Shown here in pieces: positions 34,562 through 43,940 of a stretch of DNA of 64,000 nucleotides (the first letter of the stretch is position 1; each line of letters opens with the position of its first letter). Source of the stretch: Pleionea litopenaei. Lineage in GTDB: Bacteria > Pseudomonadota > Gammaproteobacteria > Enterobacterales > Kangiellaceae. Where the stretch lies: positions 2,204,001 to 2,268,000 of the forward strand of contig NZ_CP133548.1 of NCBI RefSeq assembly GCF_031198435.1. Reading direction: 5' to 3'. The notes under the pieces were generated by a model. It made no database searches. It saw nothing but the letters and a program-made list of their open reading frames with translations, and was not told the DNA's origin. Both the position numbers and the translations under genes were made by a program.

Positions 34562-36817
34562 ATGTTTGTGTCACGAGGGTCTTTGCTTGGTGTATTCTTA
34601 TTCATAACGATTGCAGGAGTCGCTCTCTCGTATAAGATCTATTACCAAGGTCAACAAGTCGATACCAACAATACGGCTTTACTATCCGAAAAACTGCCCG
34701 TTTTACATGCTGTATCTGAAATAGAGCAAGCATTGAGTGAGCATGAACGAATTAATTATGAGTTTTATGCAACCCAAGATGCTCAAACTTTCACTCGCAA
34801 CCAATCACAAAATCAAAACCTTGTTGATAAACAGCTCTCAGCATTAGCTTTGCACTCTGTTGATGCGTCGGTTCTATCGAAAATTAAGGATTACATCCAC
34901 CAACAACGACAACTGTCTGAAGATTTGCTGTTTCAGTTAACACGAGGTACTTACCCCGAGCAGTGGGACAAATCTAGAGCTCTTCTTTCTGATATGACCA
35001 ACTTAGGAAACATGATACGACCTCAACTCATGGAGCTATCGTTGCAAGTCGAAGAAGATTTGAAGGTGACTCAAACGCTTAGTTCAGAGCAGCTTCATAC
35101 TATGTCGAATCTCGTTATCATTTATTCAATGATTATCATCGGAATCGCTATTTTTGGAGGCTATCAGCTGTCCATCTTTTTTAAGGAAGCGATTGAGAAA
35201 AAAAAGCTCGCTCATTTTGTTGAGCGTAACCCTAATGCCGTACTCAGTTTAGACTGGAATGGCCATATTACTTACTTAAATCCTGCGGCAGAATTACTCG
35301 AAGACGCGATTAATTTCCCTTCAATATTTCAGCAGGTTGAAATAAAAATCAATGAATTGAAAAGCATCAGTCAATCCCATTTAAGTTGGCAGTTTAATCG
35401 GCACGATTTGGACTTCTTAGCAACAATCCACAAACACAACGACATTCAAACATTTACCTTATACTTAGAAAACATTACACAAAGAAGAAAGGCTGAGCGA
35501 GAACTCGAATTTCTAGCTTTTAATGATCCTCTAACGTCATTACCCAACCGGCGACGAATGGAGCTCGATGGCATAGAGTGGCTACAGCAAGCGGAAAGCC
35601 ACCTGCTAGCACTCGTCGTCATCGGAATTGATCGATTTAGTCAAATAACGACAACCCATGGATATCAAGTTGGCGATGAAATTCTTAATTCAGTTAAAGA
35701 ACGCATTCAAACTTCATTAAGCATGCTCCCAGAGCGAGATATTCAAGCGAAGCTATATCGCTTTACTGGAGCTAAATTCACTCTATTATTGAAATCAACA
35801 ACAAAAGAAGCGATTGACGACTGGACTCCTAGGCTCATTCAAGAAGTGCAATCAAGCCTTTTAAGCTTTATTGCTAACAGTCATGGACATTTCTATCTTC
35901 ATTTATCCTTTGGCGTTTCAAATAACCTACAAAGTCGACATCAATTTTCACAGCTTTTGCAAAATGCAGATGCCGCCTATACCACAGCTCGAAAAACAGG
36001 AAGCAATCAAATTTGCTTTTTCAGTGACGACATGCAAAATCGTGAACGTCAGCGATTACAAATGGAAACAGATTTACGTATTGCAAAAGACAGCCAGCAG
36101 TTTAACTTGGTTTACCAACCAAAAATAAATACTAAAACTTTAAAAATAATGGGCGTTGAAGCGCTTATCCGTTGGCAACATCCTACCTCGGGATTTGTAT
36201 CTCCGGCTGAATTTATTCCTGTTGCTGAGCAGAGCGGATTAATAATAGAAATTGGCAGTTGGATTATTGATCAAGTTTGTCAACAAATTGCGATTTGGCG
36301 TCAACAAAAGTTGAGTCAAATAACCTGCGCGATTAATATTTCTCCATTCCAGTTCTTGCATCATGATTTCATCGAACAGTTAGATGTAGCGATTGCTAAG
36401 CATCAAGTTCCATCATCAAGTGTCGAACTAGAAATTACCGAAGGTCTACTCATGCATGATCTTCAACGATCAGTGGAAATACTTAAGCAATTACATCGTC
36501 GTGGTTTTAAAATATCAATAGATGACTTTGGAACAGGATACTCATCCTTGGCCTATTTAAAATTATTCCCATTAGACAAGTTAAAAATTGATAAGTCGTT
36601 CATTGATAATATTAGTAGCAACGGTGCTGACCGTTCCATTGTGCGTACGATTATCGATCTAGCAAAACACTTAAACTTAAAAGTCGTTGCAGAGGGCGTT
36701 GAAACGCTAGAACAATTCGAACTGCTTAACGAGTACCAGTGCGACGAAATTCAAGGTTACTACTTTAGTAAACCAATCAGTGCTCAAGCCATCATTGAAT
36801 TTAGCCATGAGCACTAA
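34562..36817 (+). CDS. Membrane GGDEF/EAL protein, probable cyclic-di-GMP phosphodiesterase
   Basis: The protein has a membrane helix (about 6-26), a helical periplasmic sensor (about 30-180), a second helix (about 183-205), a PAS-like region (about 215-320), a GGDEF domain (about 325-490) and an EAL domain (about 505-750). The GGDEF active-site loop is FTGAKF, so cyclase activity is unlikely. The EAL domain keeps its residues: E in GVEALIRW, ITEGLL, DDFGTGYSSL and EGVET. So it probably hydrolyses cyclic di-GMP, with GGDEF as a regulatory domain. A TTG start at 34550 is an alternative to the ATG at 34562; neither has a strong ribosome binding site. Confidence 0.88.
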   Translation: MFVSRGSLLGVFLFITIAGVALSYKIYYQGQQVDTNNTALLSEKLPVLHAVSEIEQALSEHERINYEFYATQDAQTFTRNQSQNQNLVDKQLSALALHSVDASVLSKIKDYIHQQRQLSEDLLFQLTRGTYPEQWDKSRALLSDMTNLGNMIRPQLMELSLQVEEDLKVTQTLSSEQLHTMSNLVIIYSMIIIGIAIFGGYQLSIFFKEAIEKKKLAHFVERNPNAVLSLDWNGHITYLNPAAELLEDAINFPSIFQQVEIKINELKSISQSHLSWQFNRHDLDFLATIHKHNDIQTFTLYLENITQRRKAERELEFLAFNDPLTSLPNRRRMELDGIEWLQQAESHLLALVVIGIDRFSQITTTHGYQVGDEILNSVKERIQTSLSMLPERDIQAKLYRFTGAKFTLLLKSTTKEAIDDWTPRLIQEVQSSLLSFIANSHGHFYLHLSFGVSNNLQSRHQFSQLLQNADAAYTTARKTGSNQICFFSDDMQNRERQRLQMETDLRIAKDSQQFNLVYQPKINTKTLKIMGVEALIRWQHPTSGFVSPAEFIPVAEQSGLIIEIGSWIIDQVCQQIAIWRQQKLSQITCAINISPFQFLHHDFIEQLDVAIAKHQVPSSSVELEITEGLLMHDLQRSVEILKQLHRRGFKISIDDFGTGYSSLAYLKLFPLDKLKIDKSFIDNISSNGADRSIVRTIIDLAKHLNLKVVAEGVETLEQFELLNEYQCDEIQGYYFSKPISAQAIIEFSHEH

Positions 36818-36849
36818 CGCTAAAGTTACCTAGGCATTGACTTCTTCGA

Positions 36850-37398
36850 TTACCCTTCTTTTTTCTCGGTCAGTACTTTCAAATTAGTAAGGCCTTGCTC
36901 AAAGTCAGGTCCCATTAACTCATCGATAAATAATACAAAGTAACGACTAACAATATCAGTACCGACATCACCTTCATCACTCCACACTACTAAAGTTTCG
37001 GCTTCACCGTTTTCGCCGCGCAACTCTGTTAGTGACATTCGGCCAATAGACTGCATTCCCATATCGGGAAAGAGTAAATCATAGGTAAGTTCTTCATTGT
37101 TGATGGCAGTTAAAATCATCTGGCCATTGCCTTGAGTTTCACTCGACCATTTAGAAGAATGACCAACCATTCCAGCATCGCCAGTAATGGTTATTTTCAT
37201 TTTTGGATCTCGCTCGAACCAAACGCCCCATTTCTGCCAGCGAGAGAAGTCACTGATCTCCTGCATAACTTTTTCAGCTGGAGCTGCGATCTTAATTTCG
37301 CGAGAAACTTTATACGTAGGCTCTAAAAAGTACCCGCCGCCCCAAATAACAACCACTAGAACGACCAAAGCAATGATAGCAACTTTTAAAAACTTCAT
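36850..37398 (-). CDS. SRPBCC (START-like) domain protein with membrane anchor
   Basis: This protein of 182 residues has one N-terminal helix (about 4-24) and then a polyketide-cyclase/SRPBCC fold: VSREIKIAAPAEKVMQEISD, FSRWQKWGVWFERDP and VVWSDEGDVG. These proteins bind hydrophobic ligands; the ligand here is unknown. It sits alone between the convergent GGDEF/EAL gene and gspB. Confidence 0.82.
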   Translation of the reverse strand: MKFLKVAIIALVVLVVVIWGGGYFLEPTYKVSREIKIAAPAEKVMQEISDFSRWQKWGVWFERDPKMKITITGDAGMVGHSSKWSSETQGNGQMILTAINNEELTYDLLFPDMGMQSIGRMSLTELRGENGEAETLVVWSDEGDVGTDIVSRYFVLFIDELMGPDFEQGLTNLKVLTEKKEG

Positions 37399-37460
37399 TA
37401 TTCGCTCCTTCTTATCACCTATAAATTAGCGATTTACTCTTATTATGTTTAAATTTCCGA

Positions 37461-38327
37461 CTATTGATTGAGTCTTACTCTTAAAACGCCATTATTAATT
37501 ATCACCCCTTTGGGCTCAATTGATTCGAGAAACCAACTATTAACTATTTGGTCACCCTCGGTTTTCATTTCCCCACCGACAAAAACAAACCGCTGAGAAG
37601 GATCTTCTGAGTAAATATGAGCATCTATCACAACTTCATTGACCATTAATAATTGAACTTGTGTTAATTCGTCTTTTTCTCTAACCGGAAGATCTTGTCG
37701 CAAATTCGAAGTGTACTCGCGGCTAGGAGGAGTATTTCTATTTTCAACTTCCGTTGAATAGGTTCTGGAGTTAGACGATGACTCAATAGTATCTGAACGA
37801 GTTTGACTCGATGTATTTTCAGAGGCATAACGCTTCGGTCGATAGCTTTCAATATATTGTTCTGATTCATCGCTACTAGCAGTGCCACGCTCAACATTCG
37901 TCCGCTTATCATTGCTCGTTGATGGATTAAGCACGACGGTTTCTTGCTCATTGCCTACAGATTCTGATTGAGAGGTTTCATTCACCTCTTTCATCAATTG
38001 AGTGGAGGCAGTATTTGTAACGTTAGTTTTATTATCTAAATTACTGTTTATCGATGAAGTTTCTAAATTGCTTTGCGTTGAACTGGATGGAACGTTTACA
38101 ACAGTAGATCTCGCACTTTCTGATTCAGACAGCAGTTTGAATAACAGATAACAAATCACCACAAGAATTAACGCGATAGCAAGTAGTAATCCATGCAGCA
38201 CATTAAATCTAGTGCCTTGACTCGATCGCTCTGGCGTTTCTTCTAAAGGACTTGCGATCAACTCATCTATATCGTCTGATGATTGGTCATCTGTTCCTTT
38301 ATTTAGTGCATTCAATAAGATTGACAT
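37461..38327 (-). CDS. gspB: GspB-like general secretion pathway protein
   Basis: GspB (ExeB) works with GspA to place the type II secretion secretin in the outer membrane. This 288-residue protein opens with MSILLNALNKG (similar to the GspB start), has a membrane helix at about 47-68, a long Ser/Thr/Asn-rich linker (about 70-215), and a C-terminal GspB domain with IYSEDPSQRFVFVGGEMKTEG and SIEPKGVIINN. It starts eight bases after the gspA stop codon. No other gsp genes are in the window. Confidence 0.85.
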   Translation of the reverse strand: MSILLNALNKGTDDQSSDDIDELIASPLEETPERSSQGTRFNVLHGLLLAIALILVVICYLLFKLLSESESARSTVVNVPSSSTQSNLETSSINSNLDNKTNVTNTASTQLMKEVNETSQSESVGNEQETVVLNPSTSNDKRTNVERGTASSDESEQYIESYRPKRYASENTSSQTRSDTIESSSNSRTYSTEVENRNTPPSREYTSNLRQDLPVREKDELTQVQLLMVNEVVIDAHIYSEDPSQRFVFVGGEMKTEGDQIVNSWFLESIEPKGVIINNGVLRVRLNQ

Positions 38328-38334
38328 AAACGGA

Positions 38335-39984
38335 CTACCTCAGAGTTGGCATGCCAGCAGTGGTTGATGTATTTAATTTTATTAACGTGTTCATGCCCGC
38401 AATACCGTCAGACGTTAACCCATAACGTAATTGAAAATCTTTAAGTTTTATTTCAACTATTTGAGTAAATTGTTGTTCAGTTGAAGAAACTTCTCCTGGA
38501 TATAAAAACGCTAAGCGCTCAGATAGCCAACGAACATCGTCTCCTACGTCGCCTTTTTTAATTGGCTTTGAATATCCGGGCGGCGCTTGCCATAACATTT
38601 GGTACTGGCGAGTCCAAATAGATAACAATAAGTCTTCTTTAATCCAACGTCGTCCAGTTTGAGTTTCTATCTCAACTTGATTGCCTTTAACCCGATGCAA
38701 AGTCAACCAACTCGTATCCCCCTCATTATTTTCAACCAATAGATTCGCTGGCCTGTTCATTTCAAGCAGAGTTTTCCAGTTTTCATACCCAGTTTCGCAT
38801 TTCAGTTGAAAGTCATCTGCAAACTGACAAAAGTCGCCCTGTGATACTCTTTTGTAATTCAGTTGCCAACGCTGCGCTAAAAACTCTTCAGACCAACCAC
38901 CAGTTTGATCATCTCGTCCACTAAAAATGGTGTTGTATATTTCATTGCGATCCATTAACGAAGGTTCGATACCACCTGCTCGAATGCTCTCTTGATGATT
39001 ATTCTTAGAAACTGAGCGAATGGTCGGTTGCTCAATAGGCCGTTGACTATTGCTGCTGCTTTCGCTGCTACTCAGCCAATAGCCGACGGCAACACCCATA
39101 CTAACCAGCACCAAAACGCCGGCAGCAATCCCGCCAAAGACGAGACCTCGTCGACTACGACTCGCTTCAACAACATCCAAAGGCATCGCTTCTTTTGCGG
39201 CAGCTAGAACATGCTTTTCAGCAACTATCTTTTTTTCTTCACTATAAGCAGCCATCAATGCGCGGTCACAAAGGTTGTTAATCAATCTCGGTATGCCTTC
39301 AGAAAATCGAAAGGCGCTTTTCAACGCTTGCTTGCTAAAGAGTGCTTGCGTTGTTCCACCGATGCGCAATCGATGTTGCACGTATAATGCGGTTTCTTGT
39401 TGATTCAGCGGTCGCAAGTGATATCGAGCGGTTACTCGCTGAGCCAATTGACGGAGTTGTTTACGCGCGAGAAGCTCTTGAAGTTCAGGCTGCCCAACTA
39501 AAATAATTTGTAAAAGCTTTTTTTGGTCGGTTTCTAGGTTGGTCAATAACCGAATTTGTTCTAAAACTTCCGGTTGCAAATTTTGCGCTTCATCGATCAT
39601 CAACACCACATTAATATTATCTTGATGACACTGCAGCAAAAAGCGCGTCAGATTATCCGTTAGATCTTTCAGGCTGTACTCTGCCTTTTCATAATCGATA
39701 CCCAACTCATCACATAAGGTTGCGAGCAACTCTTTGGCGTTGAGCATTGGGTTCAAAATAAAAGCCAACCGAGTATTTTCGGGTAATTTGCGCAGAATTT
39801 GTCGGCAAATCGTGGTTTTTCCGGTGCCTACCTCTCCGGTTAACAATACAAATCCAGCACCGTGGCGAATACCATAGGCCAAGTGCGCGAGCGCTTCTTT
39901 GTGCCGCGGGCTCATAAACAGAAATCGCGGGTCTGGCGCGATAGAAAATGGACGATCCTTCAATCCAAAAAAACTTTCGTACAT
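38335..39984 (-). CDS. gspA: GspA/ExeA-like AAA ATPase with peptidoglycan-binding domain
   Basis: This 549-residue protein begins with MYESFFGLKDRPFSIAPDP, the ExeA hallmark. The Walker A motif is GEVGTGKTT and Walker B is VVLMIDEAQNL in the AAA domain (about 1-270). A membrane helix (about 283-305) follows, then a periplasmic region (about 340-470) and a peptidoglycan-binding domain (about 475-540; segment DFQLRYGLTSDGIAGMNTLI). ExeA uses ATP to reorganise peptidoglycan for secretin assembly. It is co-transcribed with gspB. Confidence 0.9.
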   Translation of the reverse strand: MYESFFGLKDRPFSIAPDPRFLFMSPRHKEALAHLAYGIRHGAGFVLLTGEVGTGKTTICRQILRKLPENTRLAFILNPMLNAKELLATLCDELGIDYEKAEYSLKDLTDNLTRFLLQCHQDNINVVLMIDEAQNLQPEVLEQIRLLTNLETDQKKLLQIILVGQPELQELLARKQLRQLAQRVTARYHLRPLNQQETALYVQHRLRIGGTTQALFSKQALKSAFRFSEGIPRLINNLCDRALMAAYSEEKKIVAEKHVLAAAKEAMPLDVVEASRSRRGLVFGGIAAGVLVLVSMGVAVGYWLSSSESSSNSQRPIEQPTIRSVSKNNHQESIRAGGIEPSLMDRNEIYNTIFSGRDDQTGGWSEEFLAQRWQLNYKRVSQGDFCQFADDFQLKCETGYENWKTLLEMNRPANLLVENNEGDTSWLTLHRVKGNQVEIETQTGRRWIKEDLLLSIWTRQYQMLWQAPPGYSKPIKKGDVGDDVRWLSERLAFLYPGEVSSTEQQFTQIVEIKLKDFQLRYGLTSDGIAGMNTLIKLNTSTTAGMPTLR

Positions 39985-40131
39985 AAAAACTCTTTATTAT
40001 CTCTTTCTACGCCTAATTGGCGTTAACGCACCATACTAATCAACGTGGCAACAATTGAAAAGGGGATAATTATACTGACTCGTCGGATAAGTTTGGTTAA
40101 ACTGAGTCCATCTTACATTGGAGAGTATAAA

Positions 40132-40563
40132 ATGACTGAACAAAACGATCATCAAGCTCAGCCGCAAGAAGAAGCTCAAGCGGAAGCTCCACAACAACCG
40201 ACGGCTACGCCAGCCAATGAAGGCCCAACAGCCGATGAGCGTCAATATGCAATGTTTTGCCACCTTGCAGCCTTTGCTGGATTAATCATTCCATTTGGAA
40301 GCATCGTCGGACCGCTAGTAATGTGGTTAATCAAAAAGGACGAGTCTGCCTACATCAATTACCATGGCCGAGAAGCGTTAAATTTTAACATCACCATGGC
40401 TCTGCTCGGCTTATTGTGCTTTTTGCTTATGTTTGTGGTTATTGGCGTATTTTTGCTGCCTCTGTTAGCCGTCGTCTGGTTAATCATGATTATCGTCGCC
40501 TGTATCAAAGCCAATGATGGCGTTGAATATCGTTATCCCTTTGCTTTGCGACTTATTAGCTAA
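40132..40563 (+). CDS. DUF4870 membrane protein
   Basis: The 143-residue protein has an acidic, Gln/Ala-rich N-terminal tail (about 1-40) and a DUF4870 domain with three membrane helices (from AMFCHLAAFAGLIIPFGS). The conserved YINYHGREALNFN is visible. The function is unknown. A longer frame starts at 40045, but GGAG eight bases before the ATG at 40132 fixes the start. It stops three bases before cca, so the two are probably in one transcript. Confidence 0.88.
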   Translation: MTEQNDHQAQPQEEAQAEAPQQPTATPANEGPTADERQYAMFCHLAAFAGLIIPFGSIVGPLVMWLIKKDESAYINYHGREALNFNITMALLGLLCFLLMFVVIGVFLLPLLAVVWLIMIIVACIKANDGVEYRYPFALRLIS

Positions 40564-40566
40564 ACC

Positions 40567-41808
40567 ATGAACACTTATTTAGTTGGCGGAGCGGTACGTG
40601 ACCAACTACTAAATCGCCCAGTCGTTGATCGCGACTGGGTTGTTGTCGGCGCCACCCCTGATGAACTGATACAACGCGGTTTCAAACCGGTGGGAAAAGA
40701 CTTTCCCGTTTTCCTAAACCCGCAAACTCATGAAGAATATGCTCTGGCACGCACAGAGAAGAAGCAAGGAAAAGGCTATCATGGCTTTTCTTGCTACTTT
40801 GCTCCAGATGTAACACTGGAACAAGACCTCGAACGACGAGACTTAACGATCAACGCCATCGCTCAATCGGAGGATGGAACACTTGTCGACCCTTTCAATG
40901 GCGTTGCCGATCTTCAAGCCAAGGTTCTGCGCCATGTTTCAGCGGCCTTTATTGAAGATCCCTTGCGCGTGTTGCGCGTGGCAAGGTTTGCCGCTCGTTA
41001 CCATTCATTAGGGTTTACCATAGCCGAAGAAACCTTGCAGCTCATGCGACAACTAGCGGCGAGTGGCGAACTGAACCATTTAACGCCGGAGCGAGTTTGG
41101 AAAGAAACCGAAAAGGCATTATCAGAAAATTCACCTCAGGTGTATTTTCAAACCCTTCATCAAGTAGACGCATTAGCTTGTATTTTTCCTGAGTTAGACC
41201 GCCTTTGGGGCATTCCAAACCCACCACAATGGCATCCAGAAATAGACTCTGGTATTCATACCATGATGGTTTTAGAGCAAGCCGCTAAATTGTCTTCATC
41301 CATTGACGTTCGATTTGCTGCACTTTGTCATGACCTAGGCAAAGGACTCACACCCGAACATGAGTGGCCCAGTCACAAGGGTCATGAAGTCGCAGGAATA
41401 AAAGTGATCGAAAAGATGTGTCAGCGTCTGCGTATTCCTAATAAATTGAAACAACTGGCCTGTGTAACATCAGAGTACCACTTGCATTGCCATCGAGCGT
41501 TTGAACTAAACCCCAAGACTTTGATAAAAACGCTTGAATCAACCGGTGCGTACCGTCAAGAAAACGCTTTTGAGCAATTTTTGCTGGCTTGTAAAGCAGA
41601 CTTTCTGGGTCGTACCGGATTTGAAGACAAGCCTTACCCGCAACTAGAATTTCTGAGTCAGCTAAGAGAGAAAACCGCAACCATCGATGCAAAGCCTTTT
41701 ATTGACGAAGGGTATACTGGAAAAAAAATTGGCGAACAAATTTATCGAAAGAGAGTCGATATTGCGACATCTTTTCGCGCAAGCTTTTCTGATGAGACGA
41801 GAGCATAA
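40567..41808 (+). CDS. cca: Multifunctional CCA protein (tRNA nucleotidyltransferase)
   Basis: Cca adds or repairs the CCA end of tRNA; the gammaproteobacterial type also has phosphodiesterase and phosphatase activity. The 413-residue sequence matches E. coli Cca in length and motifs: YLVGGAVRDQLL, DRDWVVVG (catalytic DxD), RRDLTINAIAQ, LRVLRVARFAARY, and the HD-domain pair HDLGKGLTP. It is between DUF4870 and a hypothetical gene, with uppP nearby as in E. coli. Confidence 0.95.
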   Translation: MNTYLVGGAVRDQLLNRPVVDRDWVVVGATPDELIQRGFKPVGKDFPVFLNPQTHEEYALARTEKKQGKGYHGFSCYFAPDVTLEQDLERRDLTINAIAQSEDGTLVDPFNGVADLQAKVLRHVSAAFIEDPLRVLRVARFAARYHSLGFTIAEETLQLMRQLAASGELNHLTPERVWKETEKALSENSPQVYFQTLHQVDALACIFPELDRLWGIPNPPQWHPEIDSGIHTMMVLEQAAKLSSSIDVRFAALCHDLGKGLTPEHEWPSHKGHEVAGIKVIEKMCQRLRIPNKLKQLACVTSEYHLHCHRAFELNPKTLIKTLESTGAYRQENAFEQFLLACKADFLGRTGFEDKPYPQLEFLSQLREKTATIDAKPFIDEGYTGKKIGEQIYRKRVDIATSFRASFSDETRA

Positions 41809-41819
41809 GGGAGATTAAT

Positions 41820-42797
41820 ATGAGCCGTGTAATTGGTGACTCTAAGAAGCTAAAACAATCTACGATTAATCTTCCCGTTTTGATACTTGGACTGGCGTTA
41901 ATTGTACTTTCCTTGCTTACTCAATTTGCTCCGCAGCTTATTTCCGAATGGCTTCCCAGCCCGGTGTTAACCTTTATTCAAGAGCAATTTATTCTGTGTC
42001 TATTTATTGGGTTTTCAATAACCTCTATTGCCAGAATTATTCCTAAATTGATGACGGCAAAAGCGGCCTCAATGAGGCAACCTAACTCTGTAGAATCGAT
42101 GTCGACAAACGACTATTCAAACCGTCATTCAACAGACACTTCAAACGTCGACTCTCGCCATGAACTTGAAGCCAGCAGCTTTGCACATCGCGAGTCGAGT
42201 GATGAGAAGTTATTCGACTTGGACGAAACGCCCGCCTGGTCATCTCAACCAACGCCCAATATTGATTGGTCGCCATTAAAAGGGGGCGGCGCGAACTTTC
42301 AGACCCATCAGCTACGTCAAGTCAATGCTGATTTAGTACGGGTTGAGATAAGCTGGCAGATGAAGTTATTCGCTTTGGTCTTTGCTGGTTTTGGTGGTGT
42401 TTTTTCAGTGGCATTTTTTGTCTCTTCAGGAGAAATCATTCCGAGTCTTATCGGTTCTGTGTTTTTGGTTATTGGTATTGCTATCTATTACTTTTCAAGT
42501 ACACCGCGCATATTTGATCGACAGCTTGGTTATTACTGGAAAGGACGACTAAAAGACGTGTCATTAAGCAATATTCGTGAGCTCGATGATCATTGCGCAC
42601 TCGATGATATTTACGGCATACAAATTGTGACTGAATACGTCCGTGGAAACAAAAGCAGTTACCACAGCTACGAGCTGAATTTAGTGTTAAATAATGGTTC
42701 GCGACTGTGTGTGACCGATCATGGAAGTAAACGTAAAGTTAATGAACAAGCTTTAGCTTTATCGACGTTTCTTAATAAGCCTCTGCTATCTCGCTAA
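41820..42797 (+). CDS. Membrane protein of unknown function
   Basis: This 325-residue protein has two N-terminal membrane helices (about 20-38 and 52-70), a Ser/Asp-rich hydrophilic stretch (about 80-165), two more helices (about 183-205 and 208-225), and a soluble C-terminal domain (about 235-325) that mixes beta strands with charged loops, as in proteins with a PH-like or bPH domain. GGGAG lies seven bases before the ATG. It follows cca by 11 bases and is likely co-transcribed. I do not recognise a family. Confidence 0.6.
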   Translation: MSRVIGDSKKLKQSTINLPVLILGLALIVLSLLTQFAPQLISEWLPSPVLTFIQEQFILCLFIGFSITSIARIIPKLMTAKAASMRQPNSVESMSTNDYSNRHSTDTSNVDSRHELEASSFAHRESSDEKLFDLDETPAWSSQPTPNIDWSPLKGGGANFQTHQLRQVNADLVRVEISWQMKLFALVFAGFGGVFSVAFFVSSGEIIPSLIGSVFLVIGIAIYYFSSTPRIFDRQLGYYWKGRLKDVSLSNIRELDDHCALDDIYGIQIVTEYVRGNKSSYHSYELNLVLNNGSRLCVTDHGSKRKVNEQALALSTFLNKPLLSR

Positions 42798-42831
42798 AGA
42801 CAGCCGAGGCGGTTTTAAACTCTTAAAGAAC

Positions 42832-43638
42832 TCAAATAAAAATAATGGTTAGTAGAACAGCACCGAGCGCTAGTCGATACCAGACAAATGGCATCATTCC
42901 AATTTTATCGATCAATTTAAGAAAAAAGTGAATACAGGTGAAAGCGCTAACCGCAGCAATTGAAAAGCCGGCGAATAACTCGCCCCAATGAACCGCTTGA
43001 GGCTGCTGAATAAGTTTTAGGGTGGTTAAGCCACCGGACAAAACGATCACCGGAATAGAAAGTAAGAAGGAAAATCTAGCCGCCGCACTACGCGACAACC
43101 CTAACCATAAACCAGCCATCATCGTTGCGCCACTGCGACTGGTTCCTGGTACTAATGCCATTGCCTGAGCAATTCCAACAACCATGATGTCTTTGATTCC
43201 GATATCGTATTCGTCTCTGCGTGCGACGGCACGCTTCTCAATCCACCATAACAACAGTGCAAATACAATGGTCGTCGTTGCAATCACCGGTATTGAACGC
43301 AAATACAAGTCAACAATATCAAAAGCACTGAATATCAAACCAACCAGCCCGACCGGGACGGTGCCCCAAATAACCGCCCAGGCTAACTTGGCGTCGCGCT
43401 CCATATTCTTTGAAAAACCACTTCGAAAAAAGGACTGAGTCATTGCCATGACTTCATGTCGAAAATAAACCACGACCGCGGTTAAGGTTCCAACATGCAA
43501 GGCGACATCGAAGGAATTTCCTTGATCTTGCCAACCTAAAAGTTGCGCAGGCAAAATTAAATGCGCGGAACTAGAGATAGGAAGAAACTCGGTGAGCCCT
43601 TGTATAAGAGCCAGTATAATAATTTGAAGCCAGTCCAT
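42832..43638 (-). CDS. uppP: Undecaprenyl-diphosphate phosphatase
   Basis: UppP (BacA) dephosphorylates undecaprenyl pyrophosphate, recycling the lipid carrier for cell wall synthesis and giving bacitracin tolerance. The 268-residue protein has about eight membrane helices and the two active-site motifs: EFLPISSSAHLIL near residue 17 and PGTSRSGATMM near residue 163. The order cca-uppP-folB-plsY is as in E. coli. Confidence 0.95.
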   Translation of the reverse strand: MDWLQIIILALIQGLTEFLPISSSAHLILPAQLLGWQDQGNSFDVALHVGTLTAVVVYFRHEVMAMTQSFFRSGFSKNMERDAKLAWAVIWGTVPVGLVGLIFSAFDIVDLYLRSIPVIATTTIVFALLLWWIEKRAVARRDEYDIGIKDIMVVGIAQAMALVPGTSRSGATMMAGLWLGLSRSAAARFSFLLSIPVIVLSGGLTTLKLIQQPQAVHWGELFAGFSIAAVSAFTCIHFFLKLIDKIGMMPFVWYRLALGAVLLTIIFI

Positions 43639-43673
43639 ATGTTCGTCTTTTGCTAAGATTTAAGTCGGATTAA

Positions 43674-43940
43674 TTAGCGGAACATTCCATAGTACACGCC
43701 GTATAAAATAGCTTGTGCGAAGATGATCAACCAAAAATAAATACCAAACACCATGATTTTAGCGGTTTTGCTATCAAGGCGTTGGTTACGCATCACTAAA
43801 AACACCGAAATGACCACAGCGATGGTGAGCGCAATGAGGCCATGGGTTTTCCAATCAAGAGGTTCTTGTTTCGCCCAAGCCCATTGAGGGAGGATCAAAA
43901 GCCCCATCGAAATTACGAGTAAATGCCATGAGCGCATCAT
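43674..43940 (-). CDS. Small membrane protein of unknown function, coupled to midA
   Basis: This 88-residue protein has a signal-like first helix (to about 22), then two membrane helices (about 30-48 and 63-85). The ATG at 43940 overlaps the stop codon of the upstream methyltransferase gene (ATGA), so translation is coupled; a GTG at 43961 is in frame but would overlap more. I do not recognise a family. Confidence 0.6.
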   Translation of the reverse strand: MMRSWHLLVISMGLLILPQWAWAKQEPLDWKTHGLIALTIAVVISVFLVMRNQRLDSKTAKIMVFGIYFWLIIFAQAILYGVYYGMFR

